Both the position numbers and the translations under genes were made by a program. From assembly GCA_964247055.1 (NCBI GenBank), contig OZ176055.1, forward strand, positions 8,866,001 to 8,930,000: a stretch of DNA of 64,000 nucleotides. Reading direction: 5' to 3'. Of the stretch, positions 1 to 26,758 are shown in pieces (the stretch's first letter is position 1; every line of letters starts with the position of its first letter). The stretch comes from Paragordius varius (Eukaryota; Nematomorpha). The notes beneath the pieces were generated by a model. The model was not told the DNA's origin and did not search any database. It saw only the letters and a list, made by a program, of their open reading frames with translations.

Positions 1-90
1 TTAATCACAAAATCTTACATAATTTTATTAAAAATTAGTTTAAGTGTTTTAGGACGCAAAAAAATGAATTTTTGTTTTTTAAAGATATAC

Positions 91-378
91 ATTAAAAATT
101 GAAATTATACGGACAAAACGTAAAAATATAAAAACAAAAAATTTTTTTTTCAAGAGACATCCATACTTTTTTAAACCTTAATCTATCCTATAAAAATCAT
201 TTAATTACAATCATAAAATATATAATTAATGGCGTTAGCAATTTATATCACTATTTTATACTTTAAAGTTTAAAACAATCAGTTACACTTACAATTAAAA
301 TATCCAGCCAAAGTATAGTTGTCTTTTAGAAAAAAATATATTTTTCACTTGTCCTTATAATTTAAATTTTTACTGTAC
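91..378. repeat. Family A MITE (Tc1/mariner-like), copy 1
   Basis: Inverted-repeat element in NALCN intron 5. Typical family A marks: TATACGGACAAAACG near the left end, AAGACAACCATAC inward, and the inverse order on the right ending in TTTACTGTA. The left terminal CAGT is worn. Confidence 0.8.
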
Positions 379-464
379 AAATTCATAAAAGTTAAATTCT
401 TAAAGGTTAAAATATTAAGAAATTTTATAACTGTTTGTTTTTATAAAAAAAATTAATACAATAC

Positions 465-3400
465 TTGTGAGGTTGAGTATCATTCGTAACACAATGATAA
501 CTAATTTTGCCAAAAAATTGGACACCATTCATGGCATACAAAGCCATGAAAAATAGGAAAAACAACGTCACATTATACACTTGTTGACTTGAACGCCTAA
601 AAACATATATAATATACTACCATTTACAATTCCAATTCACCCTTAAACAATTTAAATCCACCTTCGAACAATTCAAATTCACCGTTAAACATATATAAAT
701 ATATACCATTTACAATTCAAATTCACCCTTGAACAATTCAAATTTACCCTCGTTCTAATTCATCCTTAAACAAATGATATTCACCCTCGAACAATTAAAA
801 TTCACCCTTAAACAATTAAAAATCACCTTCATACAATTCAAATTCACCCTTGAAAAATTCAAATTCCCCCTCAAACAATTCAAATTCACCCTTAAACAAT
901 TCCAATTCCCCCTCAAACAAATTATATGTTAAAATTAAAATAAAACTGAAAAAATAATAAACTATGCCATAAAGATATATTTTATATTAATAATATGGTA
1001 TATTAGTTCGAAAACCATAATTTATTTTTAGGGTGAATTTGAATTGGTCGAGGGTGAATTAGAATTGTTAAAGGGTTAATATGAGCTGTAAATGGTTTAT
1101 TGAATCAAAAAAATTTTTATTGATAAAACATTAAAAATCAAAAATACAATAAAAATATTTTACAAATATAATAAAATATAACTTTTCGCTTAATTAGGCA
1201 AAACATAATAATTATAGGGTAATAATTTCAAAATAAAAACAAAAATATAAAAAACTTTTTTAATATCAAACAAAATGTTTTAAACGAATACAAAAAAAGT
1301 TTTTTTTTCATACATATTATTACTCCAAATTAAATAACTATAAAATCCTAATTTTTTAGGGGAAAACAAAATTCATATGAAAATATAAGGACTAAAGTTT
1401 TTTATAATTCAAACAAAATATCTTGAAAATATTTACTTGAAAATTTGATTAATCCTATTTTTGGGTAACTGGAATTTTAGTATTCGACTAAATAATCTCA
1501 CAATAATTAGAGGTCGGGGACATCTTATAATAGACCAGGGTTGTCTAACTTGAATCATGTGGAATGTTTCAAATACCTGGATAAATATAATATATATTTT
1601 AAAATAAAAATAATTAAATATTAAAAAACATAAAAAATTAATTTTTTTTGTATAAGAATACAATATATATTATTATTTGATCCTCAATTTTAGTTTTTAT
1701 AACCTTTGGGAAAAAAGTTATGAATGGGAAATTAAAAACTTTCTAATAACTATGAGTTTAATAAAAAAAATAAATAAATCTATAAATATATATATATTTT
1801 ACAGTAAAAATTTAAATTATACGGACAAAATGTGTGAAAGAAAATATAAAGACAAATATTTTTTATCTAACAGACAACCATACTTTTTAAATCTTGTTTT
1901 TTTTGAATATAAACTATTGTTTTATACTGCAAACTATAATATATAGTAATGTAAATTGCTAACACAATCAATTATGTATTTTACGATTAAAACTAAATGT
2001 TTCATATAGGGTAAATTTGGGTTTAAAACAAGTATGGGTTGTCTTTTGAAAATTTTTTTTTATCTTTATATTCTCACATTTTGTCCGTATAATTCAATTT
2101 TTACTGTAAAATAAAAAATTTTTAAATATAAAAAACACAAAAAATGATTTTTTTTTGTAGAAGAAAAAAATCTTTTATTTGATCCTCAAATTTAGTTATT
2201 TATAACCTTGGAAAAAAGTTACAAATGGAAAATTTAAAACTTTCTAATATAATTTAAATAAGATTATATATATATATATATATATATATACTAGAGACAA
2301 ATATTTTTTGATAATAAATAACCCTATTTTTAACTTAATTTTTTGCTATATGACTAATTTAGAGATCAATTAAAATTTATGAAATATTTCTATTCTTTAT
2401 TTTCTAGCAACCTAAAATAGATATCCAAAAAAATTAAAGTCAAAAAAAATATATTTAAGAAAATGCCCTTTTACTATTTATGTTTTATGTTTTATCTTTA
2501 TAATTCTGAATTTCGGATTGGTAAATTAATGTAAAAAAATTACTAGTACAATGTTTAAAAATTATTTTTTAAATAAAAATATTTTACCTGTAAAACGATA
2601 GAAGCCCATAAACAAATGACCATTACGAAATCAAATTTGGCCCATCTATCACCCCAAAACTTGCGTGGTTTCTGTTACAAAAATATATATAAAAAATTAA
2701 TTTTGATCGAATTTTTTCCCAAAGTTTATCAGATATTAAATAGTATCTATCTTGCTTTAAGTGGGTAAATTTTATTATATTAAAAAAATTATCCTTAAAT
2801 TTGTGTAATATCGCTAAATAACAAAAAATAAACCTAATTTTAAATGTAGAATAATGATTTTAATATATTCTGTTGCAAATAATAATAGTTTGATAAAACT
2901 AAGATTTGGAAGTCAAAAAACCTTTTATATAAGATTTTAATATACTCTGGTTTATTTTGTCTGATAAAATTAATGCCAAAAAATGACATAAGACAAAAAT
3001 TAATATACCATTTACAATTCAAATTTACACTTGAACAATTCAAATTCACCTTTGAACAATCCAAATTCACCCTAAAAATAAATTATGTGTTTTCGAACTT
3101 ATATAACTCATTATTAATATGAAATAGTTTTTACGATTTTTTCAGTTTTATTTTAACAAAATTTCATATTTTAAAAAATAAAGTTAATTTTTTAACCTTT
3201 AAAAAACACATTATTTGTTTTTGGGTGAATTTGAATTGTTCGAGGGTGAATTTGAACTGTAAATGGTATATTACCTGTTCAGTCATCCGTTGAATGAATT
3301 CGACCGAAAACACAAGAGCGCAAAAGAAATCGATCGAGAACGTTACATAGTTTAAAAATGGGTGCTGAATTAAGGTAACAGGCGTATTTATGCAAACGGA

Positions 3401-3635
3401 AAGTAGGGATAAGATGGCGCATAGCCGTATGCATCCGTTAAAAATTGGACCTTTTAACCAGGATCGGTCACTTTTGAAGTCCTTGAAGTTTTCGGCGAGA
3501 CCAATAAAATCGGGATATATACTGGGTTCACGTAACAAAGATTGTTTTCGATTAAGGGCTGAAAATACAGCGGCACTTGCCCTAAATATCAATAAATTGA
3601 ATAAACCTTAAAGATCGTTTAAAAGAATTATTCAT
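465..3635 (-). CDS. NALCN: NALCN sodium-leak channel, 5' part (gene runs off the left edge)
   Basis: First five exons of a four-domain sodium-leak channel of the plasma membrane. Exons (minus strand): 3635-3607, 3581-3275, 2671-2588, 1576-1437, 596-465; all phases join, giving 230 codons. Exon 2 carries S1 (RLCAILSLLSVCINTPVTL) and S2 (NYVTFSIDFFCALVF). Exon 3 gives S3 (DRWAKFDFVMVICLWASIVLQ region), exon 4 the S4 voltage sensor (PRPLIIVRLFSRILKFQLP), exon 5 S5 and the first turret (GVQFFGKISYHC). The order and motifs match animal NALCN domain I. The pore selectivity residues lie outside the window. Exon 1 encodes only MNNSFKRSL and is separated by a 25-nt intron. Other introns hold MITEs. 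Intron 3 also has an imperfect 120-bp direct duplication (1631-1750 and 2120-2240) flanking a MITE. Divergent from the HSDL2-like gene. Confidence 0.9.
612..1100. repeat. Family B MITE, copy 1, with expanded left subterminal repeats
   Basis: In NALCN intron 4. Ends resemble ACCATTTACAATTC and its inverse. The left side has about ten copies of a 21-bp unit (CAATTCAAATTCACCCTTGAA type). It looks like two left ends (near 617 and 705) joined to one right arm, so a partial duplication or nesting is likely. Confidence 0.75.
1800..2109. repeat. Family A MITE, copy 2
   Basis: Complete copy with TACAGTAAAAATT left end and TTTTACTGTA right end, in NALCN intron 3. It sits between the two halves of an imperfect 120-bp direct duplication. 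Confidence 0.85.
3002..3274. repeat. Family B MITE, copy 2, touching the NALCN exon 2 donor
   Basis: Both TIRs are present (ATACCATTTACAATTC and its inverse). Its inner end abuts the 5' splice site of NALCN exon 2 on the minus strand: the exon ends CAG, the intron reads GTAATA and then enters the TIR. Confidence 0.85.
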
Positions 3636-3913
3636 AGGAAAAAGGAGAAAAAAACAGAAAATATATTGTTAATACATCTCCTACTAATTGGAAAAATGTT
3701 TTTACATATAAAACACGAAAATTATTACAAGACTAATTAACAGAGATAAATTTTATATGTTTGTAAAACAAACCTATCAGCCATTAGGTGGTATATTCCT
3801 TTAGTTGTACCATATCGGAATTATCGATCGATTTTTGCAATATTTTAAAATGCTTCCATATGGGTTTTTTGAAATAATGAATGAACCCCACACATCATCC
3901 ATAAGAAAATAAT
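3636..3913. promoter_or_regulatory. Shared upstream region of divergent NALCN and HSDL2-like genes
   Basis: The 278 bp between the two start codons must hold both upstream regions unless there are distant 5' exons. It is AT-rich; I see no clear TATA box or CpG cluster. Confidence 0.4.
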
Positions 3914-6111
3914 ATGTTGAAAAATGCTGTAGTTTTAATTACTGGAGCATCTCGTGGGATAGGGGCTGAGTTTGCAAAATGCTTAGCTAAACAAAATGCA
4001 AATTTAATTCTTTTAGCTAAGACACTCGAATCACATCCAAAACTTGAAGGTTCATTAAACTCCGTGGCAAAAGAAAGTTAAATACCAAATTGTAATGTAA
4101 ATTTTAAGTTTCGAAATATAACGATAATGTTAAATGTCTCCCCATAGCTTGCGACATACGAGATGCCGAACAAGTTAAATCTGCCATTGATACAGCTATG
4201 AAAAGTTTTGAAAGTATGCATTTTGTTTTAAACATGTATAATAGAAATTGACATTCTTATAAACAATGCAAGTGCCATAGATTTATCGAATATTGAAACG
4301 CTCCCCGTCAAAAAATATGATTTAATCCATGACATTAACATTAAAGGAACATATTCTGTGTAAATAATATATTTCTTTAATCTATCAGCATAACTCAATC
4401 ATTACCATATCTTTTGAAAAGTAAATCTGCTCAGGTCGTTACTCTAAGTCCTCCTATAAATACCACAAATCCCATTTGGTTTACTAAACATTTAGGGTAC
4501 ACTCAATCGAAATATGCAATGTCATTGCTTACTCTAGCCTTTGCCGAAGAATATAAAGGCAAAATTAAATTCTTTTCACTATGGCCTAAAACAGGTGGTT
4601 GATTTAACTTAAATAAAATTATTTGCATGATTACGGTTTTTTAAGTTATAAATGCTATGTTGCGCTATATGTATGACAACTGTGACCGTGCTTTTTTAAA
4701 AAACAAAATTGAAATTATACGGACCAAACGTGAAAATATAAAGACAAATATTTTTTTTCAAAAAAACCATACTTTTTAATCTTGATTTTTTTTAATATAA
4801 CTCACTTCAAAGTATAATATAGAGGTAACACAATCAATGTATTGTAATTAAATGTTATTTATAGGATAAATTAAGGTTTAAAAAGTATGGTTGTATTTAG
4901 AAAAAAATTCTGTCTTTATATTTTTACATTTTGTCCGTATCAATTTTTACGGATTAATCAAATAAATTTATAGTAATAAAAAAATATTATAACTCTTAAA
5001 TCTATCTTTTATATGAACAACTAATAATTTAATTTTAAAATTGAGACCTTTATAGAAAATTACTTATTTAACATGTATAAATATTGTAATATCTAAGTCG
5101 TATATAATTTATTTTCCTCTATTTTTACATCCATGTGATATCATTCTTAACTATGCATTTATCTAATTTTATTGGATCCGAAGTTTTTTATATCTATCTT
5201 AATAAATCCAAACAATATTTGATTTTCATTTTATTTTCCTTTCAAGCCATTTACACTTCCGCTATGGAACTTTTAACCGGGGGCGTTGATTGCAAAAACA
5301 TTTGTCGAAAACCGCAAATTATGTCTGATGCCCTCTTACATTTATTAAACGATGAAAAAACTCAAAGCGGTCAATGTTATGTGGATGAGCAAGTTTTAAC
5401 TCAAAAAGGTGTGACTGATTTTACTCAATATTCATGTGTACCTGGTCAGGTTATTTTTTATAAATATTATATAAATAATTACAGAAATTTAATTTTTTGA
5501 GGAAAAAAAAGCAAAAATTAAAGACAAATATTTTTTTCTAGAAGACAACCATACTTTTATAAACCGTAATTTTCCTCACATAAATTATAAAATTACAATT
5601 GTAAAATATATAATTGATTGTGTAACCAATTTACATATCAATTTTATACTTTTCAATTTAAAACAATGAATCATCTTTTTAAAAATGAAGTTAGAAAAGT
5701 ATGGTTGTCTTTTAGAAAAAAAGATTTCTCTTCATATATTTAGGTTTTGTCCGTATTTCATTTTTTACTGTATAAATTACAAAAATTTAACTTAAAAGAT
5801 AAAACGCCAAAATTAAAGACATTTTTTAACCTTATTTTGTATAATATACCCAAGTACATTGCTAAATAAGAAAATAGAGATTAATTGATAAATCATTCAT
5901 TTATATGCGACACACAATGTAGAATCAATATTATATAATTAAGGTGGTTTGTATGGATGTGTTTTTTTAATTATTTTTAATTTTTTCAAAATTTAAAATT
6001 AAATTTTTTTACTGTAATCCTTTTTTTCTAATTCATTCACTTGATAAATAAAATATTATTTTATTTTCGCTCTAGGAAAAGAATTTATGGACAGACCTAT
6101 TTTTGGATTGA
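3914..6111 (+). CDS. HSDL2: HSDL2-type short-chain dehydrogenase/reductase without SCP2 domain
   Basis: Six exons: 3914-4076, 4109-4213, 4245-4359, 4389-4594, 5247-5449, 6076-6111; 275 aa. The Rossmann fold has TGASRGIG at residues 10-17, then CDIRD, INNAS, a catalytic Ser148 in LSPP, and Tyr165/Lys169 in YTQSK. LSPPINTTNP, LWPKTAIYTSAMELLTGG and the C-terminal WTDLFLD follow the HSDL2 pattern closely. HSDL2 proteins are NAD(P)-dependent oxidoreductases linked to peroxisomes or mitochondria; the true substrate is unknown. Human HSDL2 (about 418 aa) carries a C-terminal SCP2 lipid-binding domain; here the stop falls right after the SDR domain, and no SCP2 coding is seen before the convergent M6 gene. 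Introns 1-3 are 32, 31 and 29 nt; introns 4 and 5 (652 and 626 nt) each contain a family A MITE. AATAAA signals follow around 6176. Confidence 0.9.
4703..4951. repeat. Family A MITE, copy 3
   Basis: In intron 4 of the HSDL2-like gene; TATACGGACCAAACG on the left and TTTTGTCCGTAT on the right. It supplies much of an otherwise short intron. Confidence 0.8.
5503..5774. repeat. Family A MITE, copy 4 (left end worn)
   Basis: In intron 5 of the HSDL2-like gene. The inner AGACAACCATAC and the right end TTTTGTCCGTAT ... TTTACTGTA are clear. Confidence 0.75.
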
Positions 6112-6726
6112 GAAGGATTTGCTTATTATTAAATGAATATTTAAAGTATTATAACACTAATTTTGATCAATAATTAATAAATAAATTATTTATTCTAATT
6201 GTAATGTGTGTGTGGGGGGGTATTGTAAATTAAAAATGGAATGTTATATATAGAGAATTGTAATTATAAAATTGGAGATATATATTCTGACTGTGATGAT
6301 TGATTATCTTGTAAAATAAGAATATATATATATATATATATATGCAAAAAATGTATTATAAATATCTTAAAAACATATTAAAAAATTATCAAGCCGTATA
6401 ATAATGTTCGCCAAAAAAGTATATTTTTATATATTGCCAAGTATATCATACAAAAAAATAAAGCTATATATATGTTAAAATGCATGGTCAAAAAAGGACA
6501 GAATAATTCTGTACTATGTTATAAAATTACATATTTTCTTTTCTTTCAAAACTAGAGTTTTTTTAGCGTCCTAAATGCATTAAAGTCTTTTATAAAAAGC
6601 ATTTTTTTCCCCAACAAAGTGTTTATTGTTGGTTTTTTATAAATGCATAGTTTATTATTCATTTTTAATGGATTTTATGGCAATAAGGGGTCTTTACAAA
6701 AGAATAATTGGACTTCTTACAAGGGA
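6112..6726. other. Spacer between convergent HSDL2-like and M6 genes
   Basis: Holds poly(A) signals for both sides (AATAAA near 6176 on plus; TTTATT at 6651-6656, which is AATAAA on minus) and a (TA)n run at 6324-6343. Nothing else recognised. Confidence 0.6.
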
Positions 6727-9700
6727 TTAAAATCGACTTTTTATCATACTCATTTCCCGTTCCTCCATAAATTTAGCTTCCTCGTATTCCATGATTCTTT
6801 TGTAATTTTTTATGTGGGCATAATTGGCTGCGAGGCACATTAAGAAATGTACCTGAAAATAAATTAAAATTAAATTATTCAAAAAAATTAATTAAAATAT
6901 CAATGATTTTATTTTTGTAAAATTAATCATTAAGTTAATCGGTAATTCGAATTTAATATAAGACAAATATTTTTTTTCAAAAAGACAAGCATACTTTTTA
7001 AATCTTGATTTTTTACAATTTTAAATAATTGTTAAAAATTGCAAAGTATGCAATAGAGATGTATATTGGTAACACAATTAATTATATATTTTATAATCGT
7101 GAAAAAATTAATTTATATGGGAAAAATTTAGATTCAAAAATTAGGTTATCTTTTAGAAAAAAAAATGTCTTTATATTTTTACGTTTTGTGCGTAAAAATT
7201 CAGTGTTTACTGTAATTATGGTAATAATCGGTAACTCTAATTTCAGACCTTTTTAGACACTTATCTAAGGTTATTTATTTAAAATTTAAGCCTTTTTTGA
7301 AAAAAAACCGGTTTAAACGTTGATATTTTTACTAAATATTTTTTTAAAACTTATCTTCAAACTAAAGGTATTTAATATAATTATAGCGATAAAACTATAT
7401 CCTTGGAATAATTATTCAACAATATATATAATCTGAAAAAAATTTCCCCGTGTAAATTGTTAAAATAAGATTTTTTTCAATATTTTATGTTAAATCTAGA
7501 GGTTAAATTCAATTCAATTTCAAAAATAATCTTATAAAAATCTATAGTACATACCAATCCTAAAACTACAAACAATGCCGCAATCGTAGCAACTATGTAA
7601 AGGGATAAACTATTTTGCGTCTAAATATAAAGCGAATAAAAAAATAAAATTAATTACAAAAGTTTTTAAAATAATAAATTTAATTTTTAATATAAAAAAA
7701 TAAAATCAAATAAAAAAGTATTTATTTACGTAATAAAAATTTAAAAAAATTAATTATAAAAATTACACAATGTGAAAAAAAATACTTACATAATTACAAA
7801 ATTGTACAAAAGATTGTCCACAAGGTATGTTATAACGCGTATCATATTTGCCACCCATAAAAAATTCTAATATGGATAAAATATTTGAAAAAATATAAAT
7901 ATTTTATAAAAAATAAAATAATTATTTTTTTTTGTAATAATTAATTTATTTAAAATCTATCTTTTGCAATTATTGACATTTAAATTTTTAAATAAATACA
8001 TTTTTTTCTAAGGGTATCCTACAAAGTTTTAAAAATTAGTCAAAAAATAAAAAAAATGTTCTTGAATTTATAAAACAACACTTTTAAAAAAAGGTAATAA
8101 AACTTTTTTAAATTGTCAATATACGATATAAACACCGTAAAAAATTATTAATCCTGTAAAAAGTGAAGAATAAATTTCAAAATATTTTTTTAAAAAAATA
8201 CTATAATTATCCAAATGTAATATATGCGGCCTGTCTCTGGCTCATATAATATCATAATCTATTTATATCCAAATTAAATTAAAAACTTTTAAAAAGTTAA
8301 AAAATCATATAAAAAGCTAAATTTCGAAAAACATATATATAAAAAAAACTACAAAATTCTTTAAAAATTAGTATAAAAAAAGTATACTATAATTATCCAA
8401 ATTTAGACATGTAGCCTGTGTTGGATTCGCATGATTTGACATAAAGAGTGGATTATTAGGATTATTGGAATTAAGATTATTTATGTTTAAAAAATCAGGT
8501 GATCGCGATTGAAATGATGGTAATGCCAAGTTTTGATTTTGCATGAGTCGCATTCGATTAACATAGCAATTGGATAGCAAAACACCCAATATAAAGCATA
8601 AAATACTCATGGAACACAGGATAAAGAACCATATAAGCATGAGAACATAAGTTACAATCATAAACTATAATAAAAGTATATGTAAAGGAATTTATATTTA
8701 TATAATTAATAAAAAAAACTTTTGGGCTTGTTAAAAAAACATATTAAAACGGTTCGGAATAGTTTTATAATAGTTCAAAGAATTTTTTTACTTTAAACGT
8801 GTAGTTTGAATTTTTGCTAAAAAAATTTTATTTTCCATTTATGCACAAAGATATCTCAACTATTTTGATATTTTGGTAAAAACCTATAATTTAACAAATT
8901 AAACCCTGCTATAAAAAACCTTAAATAAACTCGCTTATACAAATACCAGGATAAAATATTATAAAACCCCGGTGTGTTAGTATTACAATAAAACCCTTTA
9001 ATTAGTGGTTTAAGTTACTTTAAAAACAAAATTTTAACCGCAATCTATAATGATAATTTTAAACAATTTTGTAAGATTTATAAAATTGGATATTTATTAC
9101 AAATATTAAGAAAGTCCTTCCACTTATACATGGTTTAAAGTTATATAAAAAAAACTATTTTATAAAAAAAAATAAGATATTTCCTTACGAAAATTAAGGA
9201 GATCCTTCCACTTATACGAGATTTGTGTCCTTTATATATGGTGACACGTGTCGCGCCCGTAGTCAGGAATCCCAAAATTAGCAATAAAACTGAAATGGTT
9301 CCCATGGTTGAAGCCACAACTATAAAAGCCGTTCTTATATGATCCAATCTAAATATTTATGCATGTAAGGGTAAAAAAATGTAATTTTTATTATTAAAAA
9401 TAAATATTTAGTTAAGATTACAATGAAATTTTTAATATTTTTATGATCTGATCTGCATTATGCCAAAAAGTAAATTACACAAGGATTTAGAGACCATATT
9501 TATTTTTTTATTTATATAATTTATTCAACGAAATTATAGAAAAAAATTTAAATATCAAATGAAAATAAGAGTAAAATATAGGGAAAGGGTTAAAAATTGT
9601 CGAACAACCCGAATATTAATACATTTATATATTATTTATTTTAATGAATATATGTGCCAAAAAGATAAAGAATAGGGGAAAATAAAGATAAAAGCAGTCA

Positions 9701-10056
9701 AGTTATACATTAAGGCTAGTGTATTTATGAAAAAGTCATTTAACGCTTGTGAATTAAAATTGAATTTTAAATCTTATATTATTTAGGCAATTAGAAAATC
9801 AAAAAAGATGGTTGTCACGTTGATTTTGTATAATTTAAATTTATTGAATGCTATACAAAACCAATATTAAGTGGGGCAAAAATAGTTTTTAAAGTAATAA
9901 TCCTTACGCAGTCAATTTTATGTGAAAACTAGTTTCCATTTGTATAAGAGTTATGGAAACGGCCTCCCACATCGTTCCACAGAAAAGACCAATCCCAATC
10001 AAGGTCAATACAAATGCAATGAGAGATGCATAAGGAATTCGTGTTAAACAATTCAT
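6727..10056 (-). CDS. M6: M6 / myelin proteolipid protein family, four-pass membrane protein
   Basis: Six exons (minus): 10056-9908, 9348-9189, 8664-8388, 7866-7790, 7620-7555, 6852-6727; 284 aa, all phases join. Family marks: CLTRIPYASLIA at the N-terminus with FCGTMWEAV in TM1; GFLTTGATR and KSRISGR after TM2; TM3 MIVTYVLMLIWFFILC; paired cysteines PCGQSFVQFC in the second outer loop; and HFLMCLAANYAHI at the end of TM4. M6/PLP proteins act at the plasma membrane in neurite growth, septate junctions and myelin. The second outer loop is enlarged by an Asn/Ser/Pro-rich stretch encoded by exon 3. The ATG lies 5 nt after a good 3' splice site (ATTTTAG at 10062-10068), so a 5' UTR exon or trans-spliced leader is likely. 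The end of exon 3 with its donor is duplicated inside intron 3 (8196-8245). The last intron before the final exon holds a family A MITE. Confidence 0.92.
6958..7217. repeat. Family A MITE, copy 5
   Basis: In M6 intron 5; left terminus lost, inner parts and the right end TGTTTACTGTA are present. Confidence 0.7.
8196..8245 (-). repeat. Partial duplicate of the M6 exon 3 end with its donor
   Basis: The motif ACTATAATTATCCAAAT followed by a GCGGCCTGT-like segment is a diverged copy of the exon 3 end at 8385-8430 (ACTATAATTATCCAAAT, GTAGCCTGT). It lies about 185 bp downstream in intron 3. Confidence 0.6.
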
Positions 10057-10173
10057 TGATGCTAAAATTTTAGAATTCAGTTTTACTCATTATTGAGGCG
10101 TAAAAAATTATCGGTCACTACATATGTTTGGAATGTATGCGTGGTAATATATCATCATTACCAAAAAAAAGTC
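10057..10173. promoter_or_regulatory. Shared 117-bp upstream region of M6 and UCKL1
   Basis: Only 117 bp separate the M6 and UCKL1 start codons, on opposite strands. Unless distant 5' exons exist, this is a compact bidirectional promoter. It contains a 3' splice-site-like ATTTTAG for M6. Confidence 0.4.
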
Positions 10174-24636
<14,463 letters not shown>

Positions 24637-24865
24637 TAAACTTATTTATTTTTGTTATACAAATCTTATAACTTTAGAACTCTTTTTTTCCAATCATGAT
24701 AAATAAACCATTATTCATAAAATTAGTTAAATTTTTACTATAATTTTTATAAGTTTTAAACAAGCTCGCGTTAAATTAGCCAATATCAATAGAATAATAC
24801 CAAAAAATTTGATGCATACGTGCTATAGCCCATTAAAACAGTATTTGATTTTATACCCATGATTT

Positions 24866-25345
24866 TACAGTAAAAATTGAAATTATACAGGCAAAACATT
24901 AAAATTAAAGGACCAATATTTTTGAAAAGACACAACCACACTCATTTAAACTTTGAATGATATTTCCTACATAAATTATATACATACAAATTATTTGAAT
25001 TACAGTATGAGTAAGTATACATTGCTAGAAAGTTATTAATTATTGCCAAATAGCAAATACAACAAAGAGCACTATTATAAGCTAATAATAGTAAAAATTA
25101 TTAAAAAATAACTAGCCAATAATACTTCCCTTTGATGTATTTACTATTTGGCAATAATTAATAACTTTGTAGCAATGTATACATACAAATTTTTTGAATT
25201 ATAAAATTGACATCTCTATAGATTTATTTGGCTACCCAATGAGATTAAGTTTTATTAAAATAAAAGGAAATTTTGTCTTTTACAAAAAATATATTTAGTC
25301 TTTTAATTTATGTTACTGTCTGTATAATTTTTATTTTTACTGTAC
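24866..25345. repeat. Family A MITE, copy 8, interrupted by family C copy 2
   Basis: Just downstream of UCKL1. TTACAGTAAAAATTGAAATT at left and TTTTACTGTA at right; the middle holds a C element from 25003, and the flanking TATACATACAAATT is repeated on both sides of it. Confidence 0.75.
25003..25185. repeat. Family C MITE, copy 2 (right end lost)
   Basis: TA-CAGTATGAGTAAGTATAC at left, ATTAATAACTTTGTAGCAATG toward the right; the terminal CTTACTCATACTG is replaced by a copy of the flank. Confidence 0.75.
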
Positions 25346-25956
25346 GTTTTATAACTTTTTTTTTCAAGCATTATTAAAGGAATCAATCATAGCAATTATA
25401 TCCATTTGTATATATATCTATGCGCGGTATAGCTTAATTATTGTTTTGAAATCTTTTTTTTTCATATCCAACCAACAATTATCAATTAGAAATAACCATT
25501 TTTTACTCGTAAAAAGTTTTATATTAACCTCTTTGATTGATATTATTATGATATTATGTAATTACGCATTAAATTTTATACTATACTTTATATATTTATA
25601 TATAAATAATGAATAAATGAATAAAATTTATGTAATCGATGTTTTATTATCATAATGCTAGGTTTTTTATAGTTAATACTATACTTTATATTAGGATCAC
25701 TTCGAAAGAAAGATCTATTTTAAATTGTATTAAAAAAATTGCGCGTTATATAAAAAAAATATTTTACGGTGTCGCTTATGATCTTGAAACACTGTTTAGA
25801 GCAGGGTTTTTTTACAAATCACGTTAGGTATTAGCAAATTACATAAGGGAATCGACAAGATTTTCATTAGAATTTAAACACGAGACACTGTAAAACCTAC
25901 TTAATTTATTTTTGCTAGTTGCTTTCCGAAATTCAGAAAGAGTTGTTGAGAAATTA

Positions 25957-26216
25957 TACCATTTACAATTTAAATTCAAATCCACCCTTGAACAATTTAA
26001 ATTTACCCCAAAAATGAATTATGTCTTTTCGGACACCTAATATAAATCATCATTATTATGAAATATATTTTTACGACATAGTTTATTATTTTTTCAGCAT
26101 TATATTTATTTTTAAACACAAATCCATATTTTAAATTTTTTTTTTAAAATAAAGGTAATTTTTAATCTTAAAAACACATAATTTATTTTAGAGTGAATTT
26201 GAATCTATATGGTATA
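25957..26216. repeat. Family B MITE, copy 6
   Basis: ATACCATTTACAATTTAAATTC at left (19-nt core), central TTATTATTTTTTCAGCATTATA, right end worn (GAATCTATATGGTATA). Confidence 0.75.
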
Positions 26217-26758
26217 AGAAAATCTTTTTTATTTTCGATGTGAAATTTGGCATTTCTCGCGGGGTGCCGGCCGCATGAAGAAATATTACTGTTTCACATT
26301 CAATGACTTTAGATTTTTTCTATTTGAAAGTTTACATAGTTATTTCAAATAATGTTACAATAAACCCTTTCTAACTAACGATAAGAAGTCGCCTCCAAGG
26401 CATATCGGATAAGAATAAAAAATCACAGAAAATTAATACATTGTAATTGAAGTGTCAATTAGAACTATGATTGATTCGTAGTTTTCACATTTCCAAAGTA
26501 GACTGTACATAATATTACAATAGGGCATAGATTTTTGCGTCCTCGTATATATATTTACATTACAGTCAATGTTTAATTTTGATATACTGAGTATTCTTTT
26601 TACTATGTATGACAATTTTTTATTTTGTTTAAAAGTAAGTTGCCTCGCTGGTATATTAATAATTACATGTACATATATATATTATTACCTAATACTTTTT
26701 TATATAACGCTTAAATAATGGCGAAATTCTTACAGTTTAATGTTTAAATTTACTTAAT

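Noticed and set aside
605-1100. Regular CAAATTCACCC repeats that look CRISPR-like
   Set aside because: Units are directly adjacent without unique spacers and belong to a MITE end in a eukaryotic intron.
3390-3611. Plus-strand open frame of 73 codons
   Set aside because: Antisense shadow of NALCN exon 2, which has family motifs and proper splice sites.
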